The notes: generated from the sequence alone by a model not told the origin. Counted from the first letter of the stretch, positions 1-10,428 are shown. The stretch: DNA of 28,168 nucleotides from Sarocladium kiliense (GCA_030734395.1 JAUZTG010000009.1:1-28168); one strand, 5' to 3'. A program made the numbers and translations.

Positions 1-2
1 AT

Positions 3-365
3 AACCTTCGTCTGGATGTCGGAAGTCCGAATTCCGAACTTCATACGACGAAGAACGAGACACTTCGAGAGCTGACGGCTCTGATCGATGCCGGATTTGG
101 AGCACAGTTGGATGACGGAGCGACCAATGGGGACTGCGACACATGTCGGGAGGCGGGATCTGATGCAAGCCCAAGGCCATTGAGCACAGTGAAGAAGGTA
201 GTGATAGCGATGAGCAGTGTTGGTGGATGTGTTGTCATCTGTGGTGTCTTTTTCATCCTGCGCCGCGGGAGAAAGCGCCAGAAGCGCAGCAGCTACCCAG
301 AAAAGAGAGTGTATCGGCAGGAGATCTCTCAGCCAGTGGACTGCTGGAACTCAGTGGGGTTGTGA
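3..365 (+). CDS. 3' end of a single-pass membrane protein gene (partial)
   Basis: The frame is open from base 3 to a TGA at 363-365, so about 120 C-terminal codons are visible and the start lies off the left edge. The segment has a polar stretch with two close cysteines (CDTC), a hydrophobic segment of about 21 residues (bases 198-260, VVIAMSSVGGCVVICGVFFIL-like), then a strongly basic stop-transfer (RRGRKRQKR) and a short polar tail ending NSVGL. This predicts one transmembrane helix with a cytoplasmic C-terminus of about 40 residues. I do not recognise the family. Extracellular-domain proteins with one C-terminal helix are common in fungi, but the visible part has no diagnostic domain. No intron is needed in the visible part. 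Confidence 0.55.
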   Translation, partial: NLRLDVGSPNSELHTTKNETLRELTALIDAGFGAQLDDGATNGDCDTCREAGSDASPRPLSTVKKVVIAMSSVGGCVVICGVFFILRRGRKRQKRSSYPEKRVYRQEISQPVDCWNSVGL

Positions 366-1252
366 GTGACTGCGGGTTTCACACGTTGGCACAGCTGACG
401 AGCGGGTTCGCTGAGGGAAACGTAAACGAAACGACGCACAAGTAAGTTGCAATCGGGGCGAAAGAGCGGCGCCACAGCGCGGAAGATCTATCGCTCCTGG
501 CCCAATGCATATGTGCATTGCAGCCGTCCGTATGTAATAAACAATCGACCCATGATAACTTCTTCCTCACTTCCACATAGTCCCTCTTTTTGAGGGCCCG
601 ACTCAGACCAGGTTCACAATGCTTGGAATCCTCGCCGTTCGAAGAGGGCAGTTCTGCGATGTCCTTCTTTGTACCTTCATGTACCCGTCCTAGACAAAGG
701 AAGCGCTTGGGTTCACGCAATAGCAGCTTTAGAGGAAGCTTCAGATACCGTACAAGTAGCCTCTGTGGATCCATGATGCTCGCGAATCTTGAGGTCCTCT
801 TTACTTCGTTTCCGATGCACATTGCGGCTGGGCAAGGCTGCAGACGTGTTGGAGCGGCATCATGTAAGCCCGTCACCGCGCGGGTGTTGGTTGATGTTCG
901 TTGGATCGGGTCGGGGAAGCGGCGAGGTCAGGTGAGACATCAGCTTACCCTGAAAGTGGGCCATAAGGGCTAATTCACCCTGGGAATTCGAGCATTCAGG
1001 AACCGGGTCGCGGCTCAGTCTTCTTCGAACACAAAAGAGTCAGTTGTCCCTAAAGGCCAGAAGTGGAATCTGGTTCTTGTCATGTAAAGTACGAAAAGTG
1101 CATGTGAAGCCCCACATGGATCCATCGATCCAGAAGTGGCCGTTTCCCTAAACGTAGTGGCCCTCTAAGCCATCCCACATGATCTGTTTCCGTCGATGCC
1201 GATGAGCATTGGTACTGTAGTCGTTGTAGAGACGTCATCCATTTAGGCAACC
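366..1252. other. Intergenic stretch without a supported gene
   Basis: Open frames exist on both strands (for example 379-876 on the minus strand) but none shows a recognisable domain, sensible start context or splice structure. The composition is ordinary, not AT-rich. I see no tRNA and no obvious repeat. Confidence 0.5.
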
Positions 1253-1686
1253 ATGTCTGCAGTGGGAAAGGAGGGTGTCATCTCACCCTCGTACTGTGAG
1301 CGTGAATGCGTATGCCCCTGCGATCTCATCTGCGGCAGGTACGGTGCAGGAAATCTTGGTGTGCGTATCAAACGATGGATCACCCACGGCCGAGATCAAG
1401 CATCTACTCCGATGCATTCGAACTCGAAGAGCTCCTCAAGCAGATCACCGCAGAAGCCGAGGATCAAGAGCGCCACAAAGTAAGAGCCTTGGAGCAAGAA
1501 CTTTTAGCTGAACTACAGAAAGCGCAGCGTGACCATGGGAAGGCTAGAGATCGATTCCACGCCGTGTACAGCATCCTGGTCGAATGCGAGGGCGTTGCCA
1601 CCAAGATATTACTTGTCCTCAAGGGCGTCAAGAAGAGCATCGCGAAGGAGAGAAATATTTGGCTGGCCAGCTGTTCCTCCTTCTAA
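1253..1686 (+). pseudogene. Frameshifted relic with a coiled-coil segment
   Basis: Protein-like sequence moves through three frames. It starts with MSAVGKEGVIS (frame of 1253), continues as a hydrophobic helix-like stretch with VNAYA and GTVQEILV (about 1275-1400), then as a long amphipathic coiled coil containing ELEELLKQITAEAEDQ and ALEQELLAELQKAQ, ending at TAA 1684-1686. Two single-base shifts, or two unrecognised introns, are needed to join the parts. The N-terminal pattern loosely resembles the helical N-terminal domains of fungal STAND or ankyrin proteins, but I cannot assign it. It is most likely a decayed gene. Functional expression is unlikely unless introns explain the frame changes. 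Confidence 0.35.
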
Positions 1687-3607
1687 ATCCCAATACATGC
1701 AGATTTCACGGGACATCAACAATACGGACACTGTACAGTTGCACATGACAATCATCCCTACCCGGGAGAAGGGGATTACAAAGACGAGCAGACGTTCCGT
1801 GACAGGCTTGACCTATGGGGACCCTGAGCTCCCGGGAGCCCAGGGCTAGCATAGGGGGAGATCAGGACAGCAAAAGGAGTGACCTGCCACGGACACACCT
1901 TGACCATCTCCCATTGCCTTCCATCCGGACGACCTGAACCGAGCCATTCTGCCTATCGATGAAGATACATCAATCGGCTAAGCCGAGTGGCCCACCTGCG
2001 ACCTCTGGCAAATGCAACAGGCTACTTCGGACTCATGTCCGCTACACTATTTGTTATTATCCTAGATCCAACATTGAATCTCTGAACCTCTCCGTCTTGC
2101 GAACATGCCATTGAGCAGGTGACCCCTGCAGTACATCAGGTTAGGGAATGTTCGGGATCCCCCGTTCCAGCGTCTCATGGCTTGCGCTGCGTCACTGGGC
2201 TCTGTCAGGATGAGATCAGTTCCCTGGACTTGACTGGCTGGAGCTCATCTCCTGCTCGGCGGCTCGAGGTGCGCGGCACTGCTGCCTATCAGCTAAATTG
2301 ATGGGAAGGCTCTAAGGGCCTACTTACCCCCCTTAGCTCGGGCAGGTCGGGACTGCCTTGTTTGATAGATCCTTCACCCCCTTCAGAGACTCCGAGGAGC
2401 ACCGTCGGAGAAACTGGTCGGCAGGGAGGAGACCGCTGTCGGTCGCGGCACGACGGGCTTGAAGACGACTGCTACGACGCGTTGGCTCCGGAGATACGTG
2501 AAGGTCTTTCCGGGCGAGCGCTCGCCGCGCGTTCCTTCGATCCAGCTCCCGCAAACACTTGCACACAGAGGCACTGTTGATAAGCCGTCCCAGACATGCT
2601 GGTGGTGGAAGGGTGGGGTGTCGGAGCTTTCGTCGATTCGAAGAGCCTTGCGCTGCGTCGTCTTGTGGCGATGAACTTGACTCGGGATGCCGATGCTTGC
2701 GTTTGCTAAGGCTCTGATGTCGATCGCGCGGAGAATCTTGTGACACGATCATCCTTGAGCGCTTTGAGTTGATGCGCGGGTAGGTGCAGAGCGCTGTGCT
2801 ACTCTTATGCGTGTCATGAAGGGTAGAGAGAGAGCAGGGGGAGATGACATCGCAGAGTGCGACGCCCTACTCGCTGCGGCAGCAGGTTGGGCCTTCACTA
2901 CCAACCAATTATCGCCCACTGGCTCTGTCCGCGACACGCATGTTCCCCGCAACGCAAGTAGCTTCGACGATTGCCAGTGGAATCCAGGAACCACCGAATC
3001 TCCGAGCCGCCCTAGGATGGCCCCCTGTTGTGACATGAATTGTGGTACATGGCGACGGTCTGACAACACAATCGACCGTGAACCTTGGGGTCACCTGGTG
3101 GGCACCGAAAGGCCATGGTAGGCAAGGCCTCTGAACTGCCCCGCGTCCGGAAGGATCAAGCCACTGGCGCGCGCCTAATTCTCCGATAGTGCACCAGCTG
3201 CACCGCTTCCACCAGCAACAGTCACAGTCGTGGGACAACCATTCCCTGATCTAACGGGCCTGGGGTGACTTTTGAAGGAGCAGCTAGAAAGTGTTGAATG
3301 CCTCAAGATCTTACATGCCAGTCCCCAAAATGATATTGTCAGGGGAGTACCTCCAAATCAGCTCTGAGCGCCGCCTCGCGGCCCTTCTCTATCCACTTCG
3401 TGACAAGCTACGCAATACTGTATCTGCGATTGCCCTGGATTCTCTTGAGCATCCAACTAGCTTATGACGGTCTTGAGCTTATCTATGAGGCTGCTCAGGT
3501 GGGGTGGTGGCCCGTCAATGGCTCGGCAGGGGGAGTGGCTCGCGACATAGGGACGGACGTCAAGTTGGAAAAGGTAGGGTAATGTTACCAGACATGATGT
3601 GAACTAG
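1687..3607. other. Long stretch without a convincing gene
   Basis: Several overlapping frames of 60-140 codons occur on both strands (2333-2752 minus, 2807-3121 plus, 2909-3238 minus), but they are mutually exclusive, low in information and carry no domain I recognise. Composition is ordinary and GC-leaning. The only structure I can support is the dispersed repeat near 3486-3585, listed separately. Confidence 0.45.
3486..3585 (+). repeat. Dispersed repeat, copy 1 (second copy near 26569)
   Basis: The segment containing GGCTCGGCA, GTGGCTCGCGAC and GGACGT in this order and spacing recurs at about 26569-26665 with roughly four of five bases matching over the best 50 bp. Upstream, TGAGGCTG is also shared. 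Neither copy lies in a recognisable gene, so this looks like a fragment of an old dispersed element. Confidence 0.4.
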
Positions 3608-4500
3608 TCAATCTTCCATGGAACGAGAGCACGCATTCGTCAAATCCACCACAAAGTCGCCGCCTTCACGGATCAGGTCCCTGAACAGCGTCCCCGCCAT
3701 CAGCTTCTGTAGATGAGTCTTGACGGTCTTGACAACCAATTCCCTCATCTTGCAATGAGAATCGTCCGTTGTGCTGTAAACTTCCTTGATGCAATCAACG
3801 AACGATTCACTCACCCATAGATCGCGAACCCTGGTCTCGAAAATTTGCAAAGCATATTCCTTCAAGCCCCTTACATCAAAATACTCTGCTAAAGCGTATA
3901 CACGTACGTCTCTGAACAACTGGTCATCGTCTGCATGGTTATTAGCGACAGCACATTTCCCCTGCGGGAATACATACCCTTTACATCCAGCTCCGGTGCA
4001 GGATCGTCTGAGTAGGATCCCGTGTACATGTACTGGAACACCCTCCAGTAAGCTTGAAGGCTGCCTTCCTGGTATTCGAATCGCTTGATCTTGGACTCTT
4101 GAAAGCCGTTGCAGAGAGCAGTGCTAAAGTATCCGCTCTGAGATGCAAGCACAAGCTGATGCGCAGGTAGTTCAAAATGACCCAACCGAATGTGCACATC
4201 TGCAAAGCTGGCATTATTGAAGTGTCTGGAACCGTCGTAAGCAATAGGTCCCTTATAGGAACAGGACGCTCACTCAGATATAGCCGCTGCTAAAGCGCTG
4301 GAACGAGCATCCACAGCTGCCTGGAGCACATCGTGTCTTGGCCAATCCATTTGTTCTGTGGAGAGTTGTAGCGAGCCTTGTCTCCCTTGCTGATTTGATC
4401 TCCCAGCAATACCTTGCAAAATGTCGGCTTCGAAATCTTTGAATGACTTTAGGAAAGCCTTGGTAACGGCATCCACCCGTTTAGCTTTCCTTTTCGCCAT
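3608..4500 (-). CDS. BTB/POZ domain protein, three exons
   Basis: Exons are 4500-4274, 4225-3978 and 3930-3608, joining in frame to 265 residues. Intron 1 (4273-4226, 48 nt) is GTGAGC...TTCCAG with CTTAC as branch site; intron 2 (3977-3931, 47 nt) is GTATGT...TGCAG with GCTAATAAC. The start is ATG at 4500 in a strong context (ACCATGG). Residues 1-75 form a basic then helical leader (MAKRKAKRVDAV). A classic BTB fold follows: FADVHIRLG, ELPAHQLVLASQSGYF, then YWRVFQYMYTGSY. The C-terminal half (VYALAEYFDVRGLKEYAL) matches the helices after the BTB core in fungal proteins such as those binding Cullin-3. Its role as a Cul3 adaptor or transcriptional partner is inferred from the family only. It lacks Kelch or MATH domains. 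The next gene upstream is the F-box/ankyrin locus, on the same strand. Confidence 0.87.
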
Positions 4501-4886
4501 GGTGTGCGAAGTTGTGGACAGTTGGCATTGATGTGACTCGGTTAAATGTCGGCTTGCCGGACAAATGATGAGTGGTTGCTTTGAAGGCAATACGCGTATG
4601 CGAAGAAACATACAGGACTCGGGCATGACTGGGGCTAAGCCATGAGACCCTTGATTTCTCGCACAAGCTCATCAGGTGAGCGACTTCCCCGCGCCGCATT
4701 TATGCCAAGGTGCTAGGAGCTTGCGCCCGGCGACTTGTACGATAGCTCCATATCACTCGCATTTGCCATTCGAACATAGTTCAACCAGGCAACCTTTAAT
4801 GATCCACTACCTCGACTTTACCGTCTCCAGCAGCGAAATGCAGGACTCCCTGACCCGGGTGACCGCAGTCGGGTGAGCGCCAGCAC
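4501..4886. other. Intergenic space between the BTB and F-box/ankyrin loci
   Basis: This 386-bp gap should contain the promoter and 5' leader of the minus-strand BTB gene and the 3' flank of the F-box/ankyrin gene. I see no clear TATA box. The 4807-4886 part may be former ankyrin coding sequence in another frame (see the F-box/ankyrin entry). Confidence 0.45.
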
Positions 4887-5696
4887 TTATGTCCACAAAG
4901 AGTGTAGCCGAGTAGTTGTACATTTGAGGTTTGGATTGCCGCCAAATCGAAGCAGACTTGAGACCGTCTGGAGTATCATCTCTCTCCAATGGGAACTGAC
5001 GTCAACCGTATGGCCTAGAAGCCTAGATATGCCATCAAAGTGGCGCCATGGCAATCGCCTCATGACTGCCAGGTGAATAGCAGCCATTCCAAAGTCGCTA
5101 AGGCTATTGGCACGAGCTCCTCGAATTAGGAGGTACTCTGTTGTCCTTGGAAAGGCATAACTACACGCGATACGAAGGGGGCCATCGAGGTTTTGGCTGC
5201 CACAAGCGTGTGCCATGGCAAGGTAAAGAGGTGTCAAGTCAGGATAGTCGCGTTCTCCCTCCCATATATCTGTGCCATACTTGACCAGTTGTGTTGCGAC
5301 ACGCGGTGCGTCCCCAAGGAGGGCCAAATGAAGGTAGGTGACCCTTTTGGTTTCAAGCAATGGTACAAAACTGAAAACATTTATTATTAGCTTGATGCGG
5401 CATTGTGGACAGGGTAAGCTATACCCATTTAATTCAGTATGGAGCTCGTGAGAGGTGAGCTATTCGGCCAAGTGAAGCGAGTCATGCTTAATAGCATTAA
5501 TGCAAATATGCATTACAAGAAATTTAGGAGAAAGACTTCTAGACATTTTTCTGAAACACCGGTCAAAGAGCTCGTATGATGCTATTGAATGTAGACTTCG
5601 GCAACAGCAACTTAAAGAGCTGAGATCGCCCAGTCGAGTCAAGTACCTCAGGACGTCGAACAGAAGTTCTGGGGGAAGCCTTGGAAGGTGATCCAT
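4887..5696 (-). pseudogene. F-box/ankyrin-repeat gene with an in-frame TAG
   Basis: The start is ATG at 5696 with G at -3. Residues about 4-45 form an F-box (LPRLPPELLFDVLRYLTRL, then LSSLSCCCRSLHSIASYELF), the SCF-ligase docking motif. A TAG at 5462-5460 interrupts the frame after HDSLHLAE. The same frame then stays open through a typical 54-nt intron (5424-5371, GTATAG...TTTTCAG with GCTAATA) into exon 2 (5370-4887), which encodes ankyrin-like repeats: YLHLALLGDAPRVATQLVKYG, TPLYLAMAHA, TTEYLLIRGARANS, AAIHLAVMRR, LLRFGGNPNLK. The F-box and ankyrin halves therefore belong together except for that one codon. The protein ends soon after TRLHSLW, earlier than a full repeat would, and another frame stays open to 4807, so the 3' end may also be shifted. 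Explanations are a recent nonsense mutation (for example CAG or TGG to TAG) or A-to-I mRNA editing of UAG, known in some Sordariomycetes. Confidence 0.72.
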
Positions 5697-5791
5697 GTCT
5701 GGAATACTGACTTTTCGACTCAGTACGCCTTAGAAGCTCGGGCTAAGGTCTTGTTCGATCGCAATCTGGACAGTTGAGCGTAATTACAAGC

Positions 5792-7324
5792 TCAATCTTG
5801 CAAATTGTAGGTTGGCTCTGGCCCGTCTCCCAACCTTACCCCACTCGATAACGAGCACTCGCAAGGGTTTGTTGTTGGCCCAAACGTGGCCAGTCGCCGC
5901 CATATGCTGTTCACGGGAGTGCAGCAAGGGGGAAACTCGCGCCAACACGTGCCGCAGGTAAATATTATGTTGTGGATGTCAAATGGCTCGAGAAATGGAG
6001 TGAATGGCTCAAATGTTGGCCCCGCGATAGAATCAAGGCTGCGAGGCGGGGTTTGCAAAGCTAGCAGAACGTCGGAGTAGATCGGGCACCAGACACGATC
6101 AGCCTCGCTCATGTTTTGCAAATGCACCACATCAAAATGACGCGTGACCTTCTTGTTCGAGTAAAAGTACCGACATAGCGATTTGAAGTTTGGGTCGTGA
6201 GGATCAGTGTTGAGCGCCTTGCTCACGCAGATGAAGCACCGCAGGAGCCTGTCTCCGAGGTTATTCACGATCACAGAATTCCTTAGTTCGAGGATCGCTG
6301 CTGCGACCAGCTCCTCGTGTCCCTGGCTCACGATCTTTTCCGCCTCTCGCACTTCAGCAAGGACACGAACCCGCTCCGCGGGCGGTCGCGATATCTTCGA
6401 CTCCTCTACTAGGCAGTAGTCCCGGACAGCAATCACGGCCTTGGTACGCCATGCAGTGATAAGCTGGACCTGTTCCTTCTCATCCTTGTGCAGGGGAAGA
6501 GGCGCGCTGATTGCCTCCGCGAAACGGGCCTGCGCTGGTGACATTGCTGGCGCGGGTCGGCCTTTGTTGGCTTCACGTCTTTGCCATTGAGTTGGCGTTT
6601 GATGTCTTCAACTGATTGATGCAGTGTCCAGGCTTTCCGGTATTGCTTTTTCCGTGCATTTACCAACCGCGTCCGTGTTGCATATATCTTATTGCGGCAA
6701 GCCTTGTATTCATCCGACCTCTTCTTCAACTTGCGCAACTCCTGCTCTAGTAGCTGGATGGCCGGGCTGTTTGTGATCGCCATATACTCAGAAGCCAGAA
6801 GGTTGAGATGCCGACGCGCTCTCTGCGAATGACTGATACTTGTTGCTTCCCGGCCTTGCCGATGGCGGTCTTGAGCTTCTTCGGAGATTTTTGGAGGGGG
6901 GACCGGGCCCTCGTGCTTGCCAGTAGGTGAAATGCATGGAGACATAACCACGGGCGGGAAATCACCAGGCACATAGACGCTTGCAGGTGGCCATTGGGAT
7001 TGCTGCGCGTGTTAGCTCTCGAAGTCGAGACTGATGAAAGGTGCAACTTACCACTTTGCGAAAGTTCTTTGGAGGCCAAGTCGAGTCATCCGGGGCCGAG
7101 TTATAGCATGCGAAACTGCCCTGTCGCTCAATTAGGAGAAAGACACGGACAGGGTAATTAGAAGAGATGTGGGCGATTTCGTTGGCGCGCCGCATCAGGG
7201 TCTTCTCTCGCTTCCACACACGAATCCTCTCCGCCAGCGTAAAGTAAGGGGGATGGATACATGATGATAAATCGGCAGTTTCATCGACAACTAAAGAAGG
7301 TAAAAAACATTGAGAAGAGATCAA
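5792..7324 (-). pseudogene. MADS-like domain joined to a DUF3435-type zinc-finger tail, frameshifted
   Basis: The first visible exon (about 7300-7052) encodes a MADS-box-like segment (RIRVWKREKTLMRRANEI, then VRVFLLIERQGSFACY and a WPP motif). A 49-nt intron (7051-7003, GTAAGT...GCGCAG, branch GCTAACA) joins it in phase to a second exon with RRHLNLLASEYMAITNSP, a long basic helical region (ELRKLKKRSDEYKACRNKIY) and WTLHQSVEDIKRQLNG. These resemble the C-terminal part of fungal DUF3435 proteins, the family that includes Starship tyrosine recombinases. Near 6550-6590 the frame shifts by one base into the 250-codon frame 6544-5792. That frame has ARFAEAISAPL, RDYCLVEE and a zinc-finger-like block (RCFICV...KVTRHFDVVHL...WCPI). 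No catalytic recombinase domain is present. No in-frame ATG precedes the MADS part, and the AT-rich block starts there, so the 5' end is lost or lies in an unseen exon. Family assignment is from memory of sequence patterns. Confidence 0.6.
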
Positions 7325-7429
7325 AGCTGATTATATTTAAATCTAATGCAATTACTTTATAGCTGAGAATTGAATTCTTCGATAGTCTAACTGCACAGGT
7401 GCCCTAATTCAGCATGTCGCTCAGCGCTG

Positions 7430-7640
7430 AAACTTATTGGCTTTGAGACCTGATATATAAACATAACTCAATATCAGTTTGTTCGGAGGCTAAATAGTCC
7501 TTTAAGATCTCTTGTGCAACAAGATTGATAATATCCCTTGTAAATTCCCTATAAGATAACTCGGAGTAGTAATTTTTTAAGGCTTCCACAATGGTGTTGT
7601 TATTGCCAGCATTATCTAGTCAAACTAAGCCAAGATGGCC
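7430..7640 (-). pseudogene. hAT transposase fragment, copy 1
   Basis: The minus strand reads DNAGNNNT, then EALKNYYSELSYREFTRD, then IINLVAQEILKDYLASEQ. This is the hAT core region with the Asp-containing DNA motif and the I-x-N-L-V helix. It matches the same region in the larger copy at 15440-15650, which retains RCIAHI before INLVAQE where this copy has a short deletion. The fragment lies at the left border of the AT-rich block, right next to the truncated MADS-like gene. It cannot be functional. Confidence 0.7.
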
Positions 7641-8609
7641 AGGACACTATAGGGTTATGACCAGTGTTCGAAGTCAAGTATTTCTCTAATTTGTTTTATT
7701 AAGCACTTAAATCGAAAATTTATTCTTGGAATATTGCGATCACGATAAGAGAATCGAGTCAATGTGATCAGCAAAACGAGATTAGTTAGTAAGTCAGTTA
7801 CCGTATGATACAGTAGCAACTACCATAAGATTATAGTCAGTAAGTGTTGGAACTAAACTAGTAACTACAGTACTTGTGGACCAAGTACTCTGGGAACTCC
7901 AGCTTTGCTTGAAAGAAAACTCATGCTACGGCGACTTATAGACAGAATGTAATTCTCTTTAGTGCTTTGTTAGGGTTGGAATATAAGTTTCTATTAGTTC
8001 AGCTTCTTACAGAGATGTTACGCCAGTATACTTCGTTACAACTAACAACCGTGATAAAGCTTACAAAGTAGCTAGTAAATTTATCACCAACAGATAGTAT
8101 GCATGACACTTACTTAGCTCTTATTTACTATAAAAGTATAACAGTGGAACAACTCACTGGATAACTTCTCTATTAACAACATTAGTTAAACAAGATTAAA
8201 GATCAGCTTGAAAAAATTTAGATAGAATATAAACAGGACAGGCTTGTCATCTGAGTTGTTTTTGTGCAGTACTATAACATATTACAAATTCCTACTTCCC
8301 AGTATCTTTAAATCAAACAAGTTTATTTCGTGATACCAGGGTTGTGAATTAACTCAGTTAAACTTATTAAGTTTAGTGACTCAATTAATTCATAAGTTAG
8401 AACTTGATTTTGACTTGTTTAGTTACTGATATAGTTTTACTAAGTTAATGAACTAAATGAGTAGGTTAATAAGTGAGTCATTTAAGCATTAGCTTGATAG
8501 GTAAAAAACATACTAAACTACCTTTTAATTTAGTAATTAGCTTAGTAATTTAGTTTGAGTCAGGAGGTTAATTAAGTTAATGAATTATAACTTACGAAGT
8601 AAATTATCA

Positions 8610-9000
8610 AGTCGACAGTCATCTGCGCTTTCTTATCCTTTGCCTGGTTCGCGTCATTTGTCTTCGGCATGTTGTGGTGTCTTTGGGGCTTGGACTATCA
8701 ATAAGGCGGCAAAAGATCATGAACATTAGAGAAGGAGGATCAGGGAACCTGAACTGAGGTCTTAGTCTGAAGCGCGGCCACTGGGCGACCTGGAAGAGAA
8801 GAGCGACCAAGGACGAGCAACCCTGCAGGGCTGGCGGCTGGGCGTATGCGGGATCGGTGATTCCAGATTCTAGCAACCGAGAAAAATACATCGCTTTCAG
8901 CAAAACCATTGTCATCGTTGTCATCGCTGAGTGTGGGAACCTGATCCTGGATGCTGCCGCATCACTGGTCCTGGGATTCGATCTAGTAGTGCTCAAGTTA
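8610..9000 (-). other. Island of normal base composition inside the AT-rich block
   Basis: About 390 bp of GC-normal DNA without the surrounding TA-rich texture. The 10-bp word AACTTACGAA occurs on both sides (8589-8598 and 9031-9040). On the minus strand an ATG at 8670, preceded by CACCACAAC, begins MPKTNDANQAKDKKAQM and runs into AT-rich sequence. This looks like a promoter or leader plus the first 20 or so codons of an ordinary gene. A CAGGGTTGTGA terminus begins at 8337, so the island may be a host fragment carried in a palindromic element, or an undecayed piece of the original locus. The 132-codon frame 9017-8619 shows no domain. Confidence 0.45.
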
Positions 9001-9870
9001 CTTACTAATCTATTCACTCATTGAGTTAAAAACTTACGAAAACCCAATGAAATAAACTTACCCTGAAGCTACATATTCGCACTTAAATTACTAGTAAGAT
9101 ATCTCAACTATAAATAGTGCTTGATACCTTTTCAAAAGTGTGTTTGTTTCTAAAGTAACATAGTAACTATCAGCTACTGAATAATAAGATATAAGTCAAT
9201 CCTAAAGACTTATAAAGTAGTAGTTTATATCACAACTCTAGTAATGCAACAAAACAGGAGTGGTTTGATTGAATACAATTGGAAGTTCTAAAGCCACGAT
9301 AACGTCAACAACACTTTGCGCTAGTTGCATTAAGCTAGTAAATCGAATGCCTACTTTCATTATCACGTCAGAAGCTATGAGTCAAGCTATCAATCACCTT
9401 TGTAAATACAAACACATATTTAGCAATTTGTCAAGTTAACACTCATATGTATTTAGCTATTTGCCAAATAGGGTGACAATAGTTTACGGGAAGATATAAG
9501 AGTTATACGGCTCAGGGCTCTGAATTTAGGTACTCTGTGAATAAATTGTTGAGTTTTCTGCTTACTAAGTTAGTAACTTCATTACTTAATTACCAACTTA
9601 AAAAGTCAATTAGTAACGCATAACTTATCTAGTAGCTCAGCCAGCAATTTTACGAACAAATGCCAACCGTAAGTTGCCAGATTTACTGACTACATTGATA
9701 AGTGCAGTTAGTGTAGTCACAATAAACTATACTGAATACAATAAAGCTAACTCAGTGGTATTTCAAGGGCTGTAGGCGTTGCATAAGCTAACTCATACAG
9801 TTATCTGGAAAGTTGCAAGAGAGATTACAAAAGCTTAGAAACACTGTATCCTGCAGGAGCCTTGTGTTAT

Positions 9871-10428
9871 CAGGCTTGTGAAAGTGAGTTCTAGTTAGTA
9901 GTTGACAGTTGTAGTTAATACTAACCAGGGTTGTCATTTGAGTTACTTATTGAGGTAATAAATAAGTAACTCAACTACTAACTCAATGAGTTAATTAGTA
10001 ACTCATAACTCATTGAGTTGATTTCACAACCCTGCTACTAACTACAAGACTTATTAACTATCGTAACTAATCTCTAACTATTATAGTTATTTAACTATAG
10101 TTTAAATTGTAGTTAATATAATAACAATTAATCACACTAATTATAGTTTAGTAATCAATAGCTAATTTTTCTATTATATTTAGCTTATTAATACCTTATA
10201 TAAACAATCTAATAAACTTAATAATTATCTATTATTTACTAAAATAAACTAACAAAATCAGCGCTTATTGGCTAAGGTAAATTGGTAACCATAAAGCTAT
10301 GGTTATTACGTTAGTTAGGTACTTGTAGTTACTAGTTTTAGTTAGTATTTATTATTAACTATGGTTGTTAGTAAGTTCACTTGCTAGGTTTACTAACTAC
10401 AGTTGTTAGTAACTAATCCACAACATTG
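9871..10428. mobile_element. hAT-type nonautonomous palindromic element with a nested copy
   Basis: The left end is CAGGCTTGTGA and the right end is CACAACATTG, a decayed CACAACCCTG. Flanking octamers are TGTGTTAT (9863-9870) and TGTTTTAT (10429-10436), seven of eight identical, as expected for the 8-bp target duplication of hAT elements. The interior is non-coding and made of GTTAGTAACTA-like inverted words. A second element (9926-10034) is inserted in it. Confidence 0.55.
9926..10034. mobile_element. 109-bp palindromic hAT-like MITE, nested
   Basis: It starts CAGGGTTGTCA and ends TTCACAACCCTG, nearly perfect terminal inverted repeats, and the interior is itself palindromic (AACTCAATGAGTT and AACTCATTGAGTT). 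Flanking octamers ATACTAAC and CTACTAAC match at seven of eight positions. It lies wholly inside the 9871-10428 element, so it inserted later. Confidence 0.7.

Noticed and set aside
379..876. 165-codon minus-strand open frame
   Set aside because: No recognisable domain, overlaps a similar-sized plus frame, and no splice or start support.
2333..2752. 139-codon minus-strand frame rich in Arg and Ser
   Set aside because: Low-information composition typical of antisense or random frames in GC-leaning DNA; competing frames on the other strand.
5371..5458. GC-AG intron starting right after GAATA to avoid the TAG
   Set aside because: It would keep the frame, but GCTCAC is far from the usual GCAAGT donor, while a normal GTATAG donor exists downstream.
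5460..5696. F-box gene as a complete 78-residue protein ending at the TAG
   Set aside because: The same frame continues through a proper intron into ankyrin repeats, so the short protein is better read as an interrupted gene.
6552..6585. A 30-nt GTGAAG...CCAG intron to explain the DUF3435 frame change
   Set aside because: Too short for fungal splicing, without a branch site, and its length does not correct the frame. A one-base indel is simpler.
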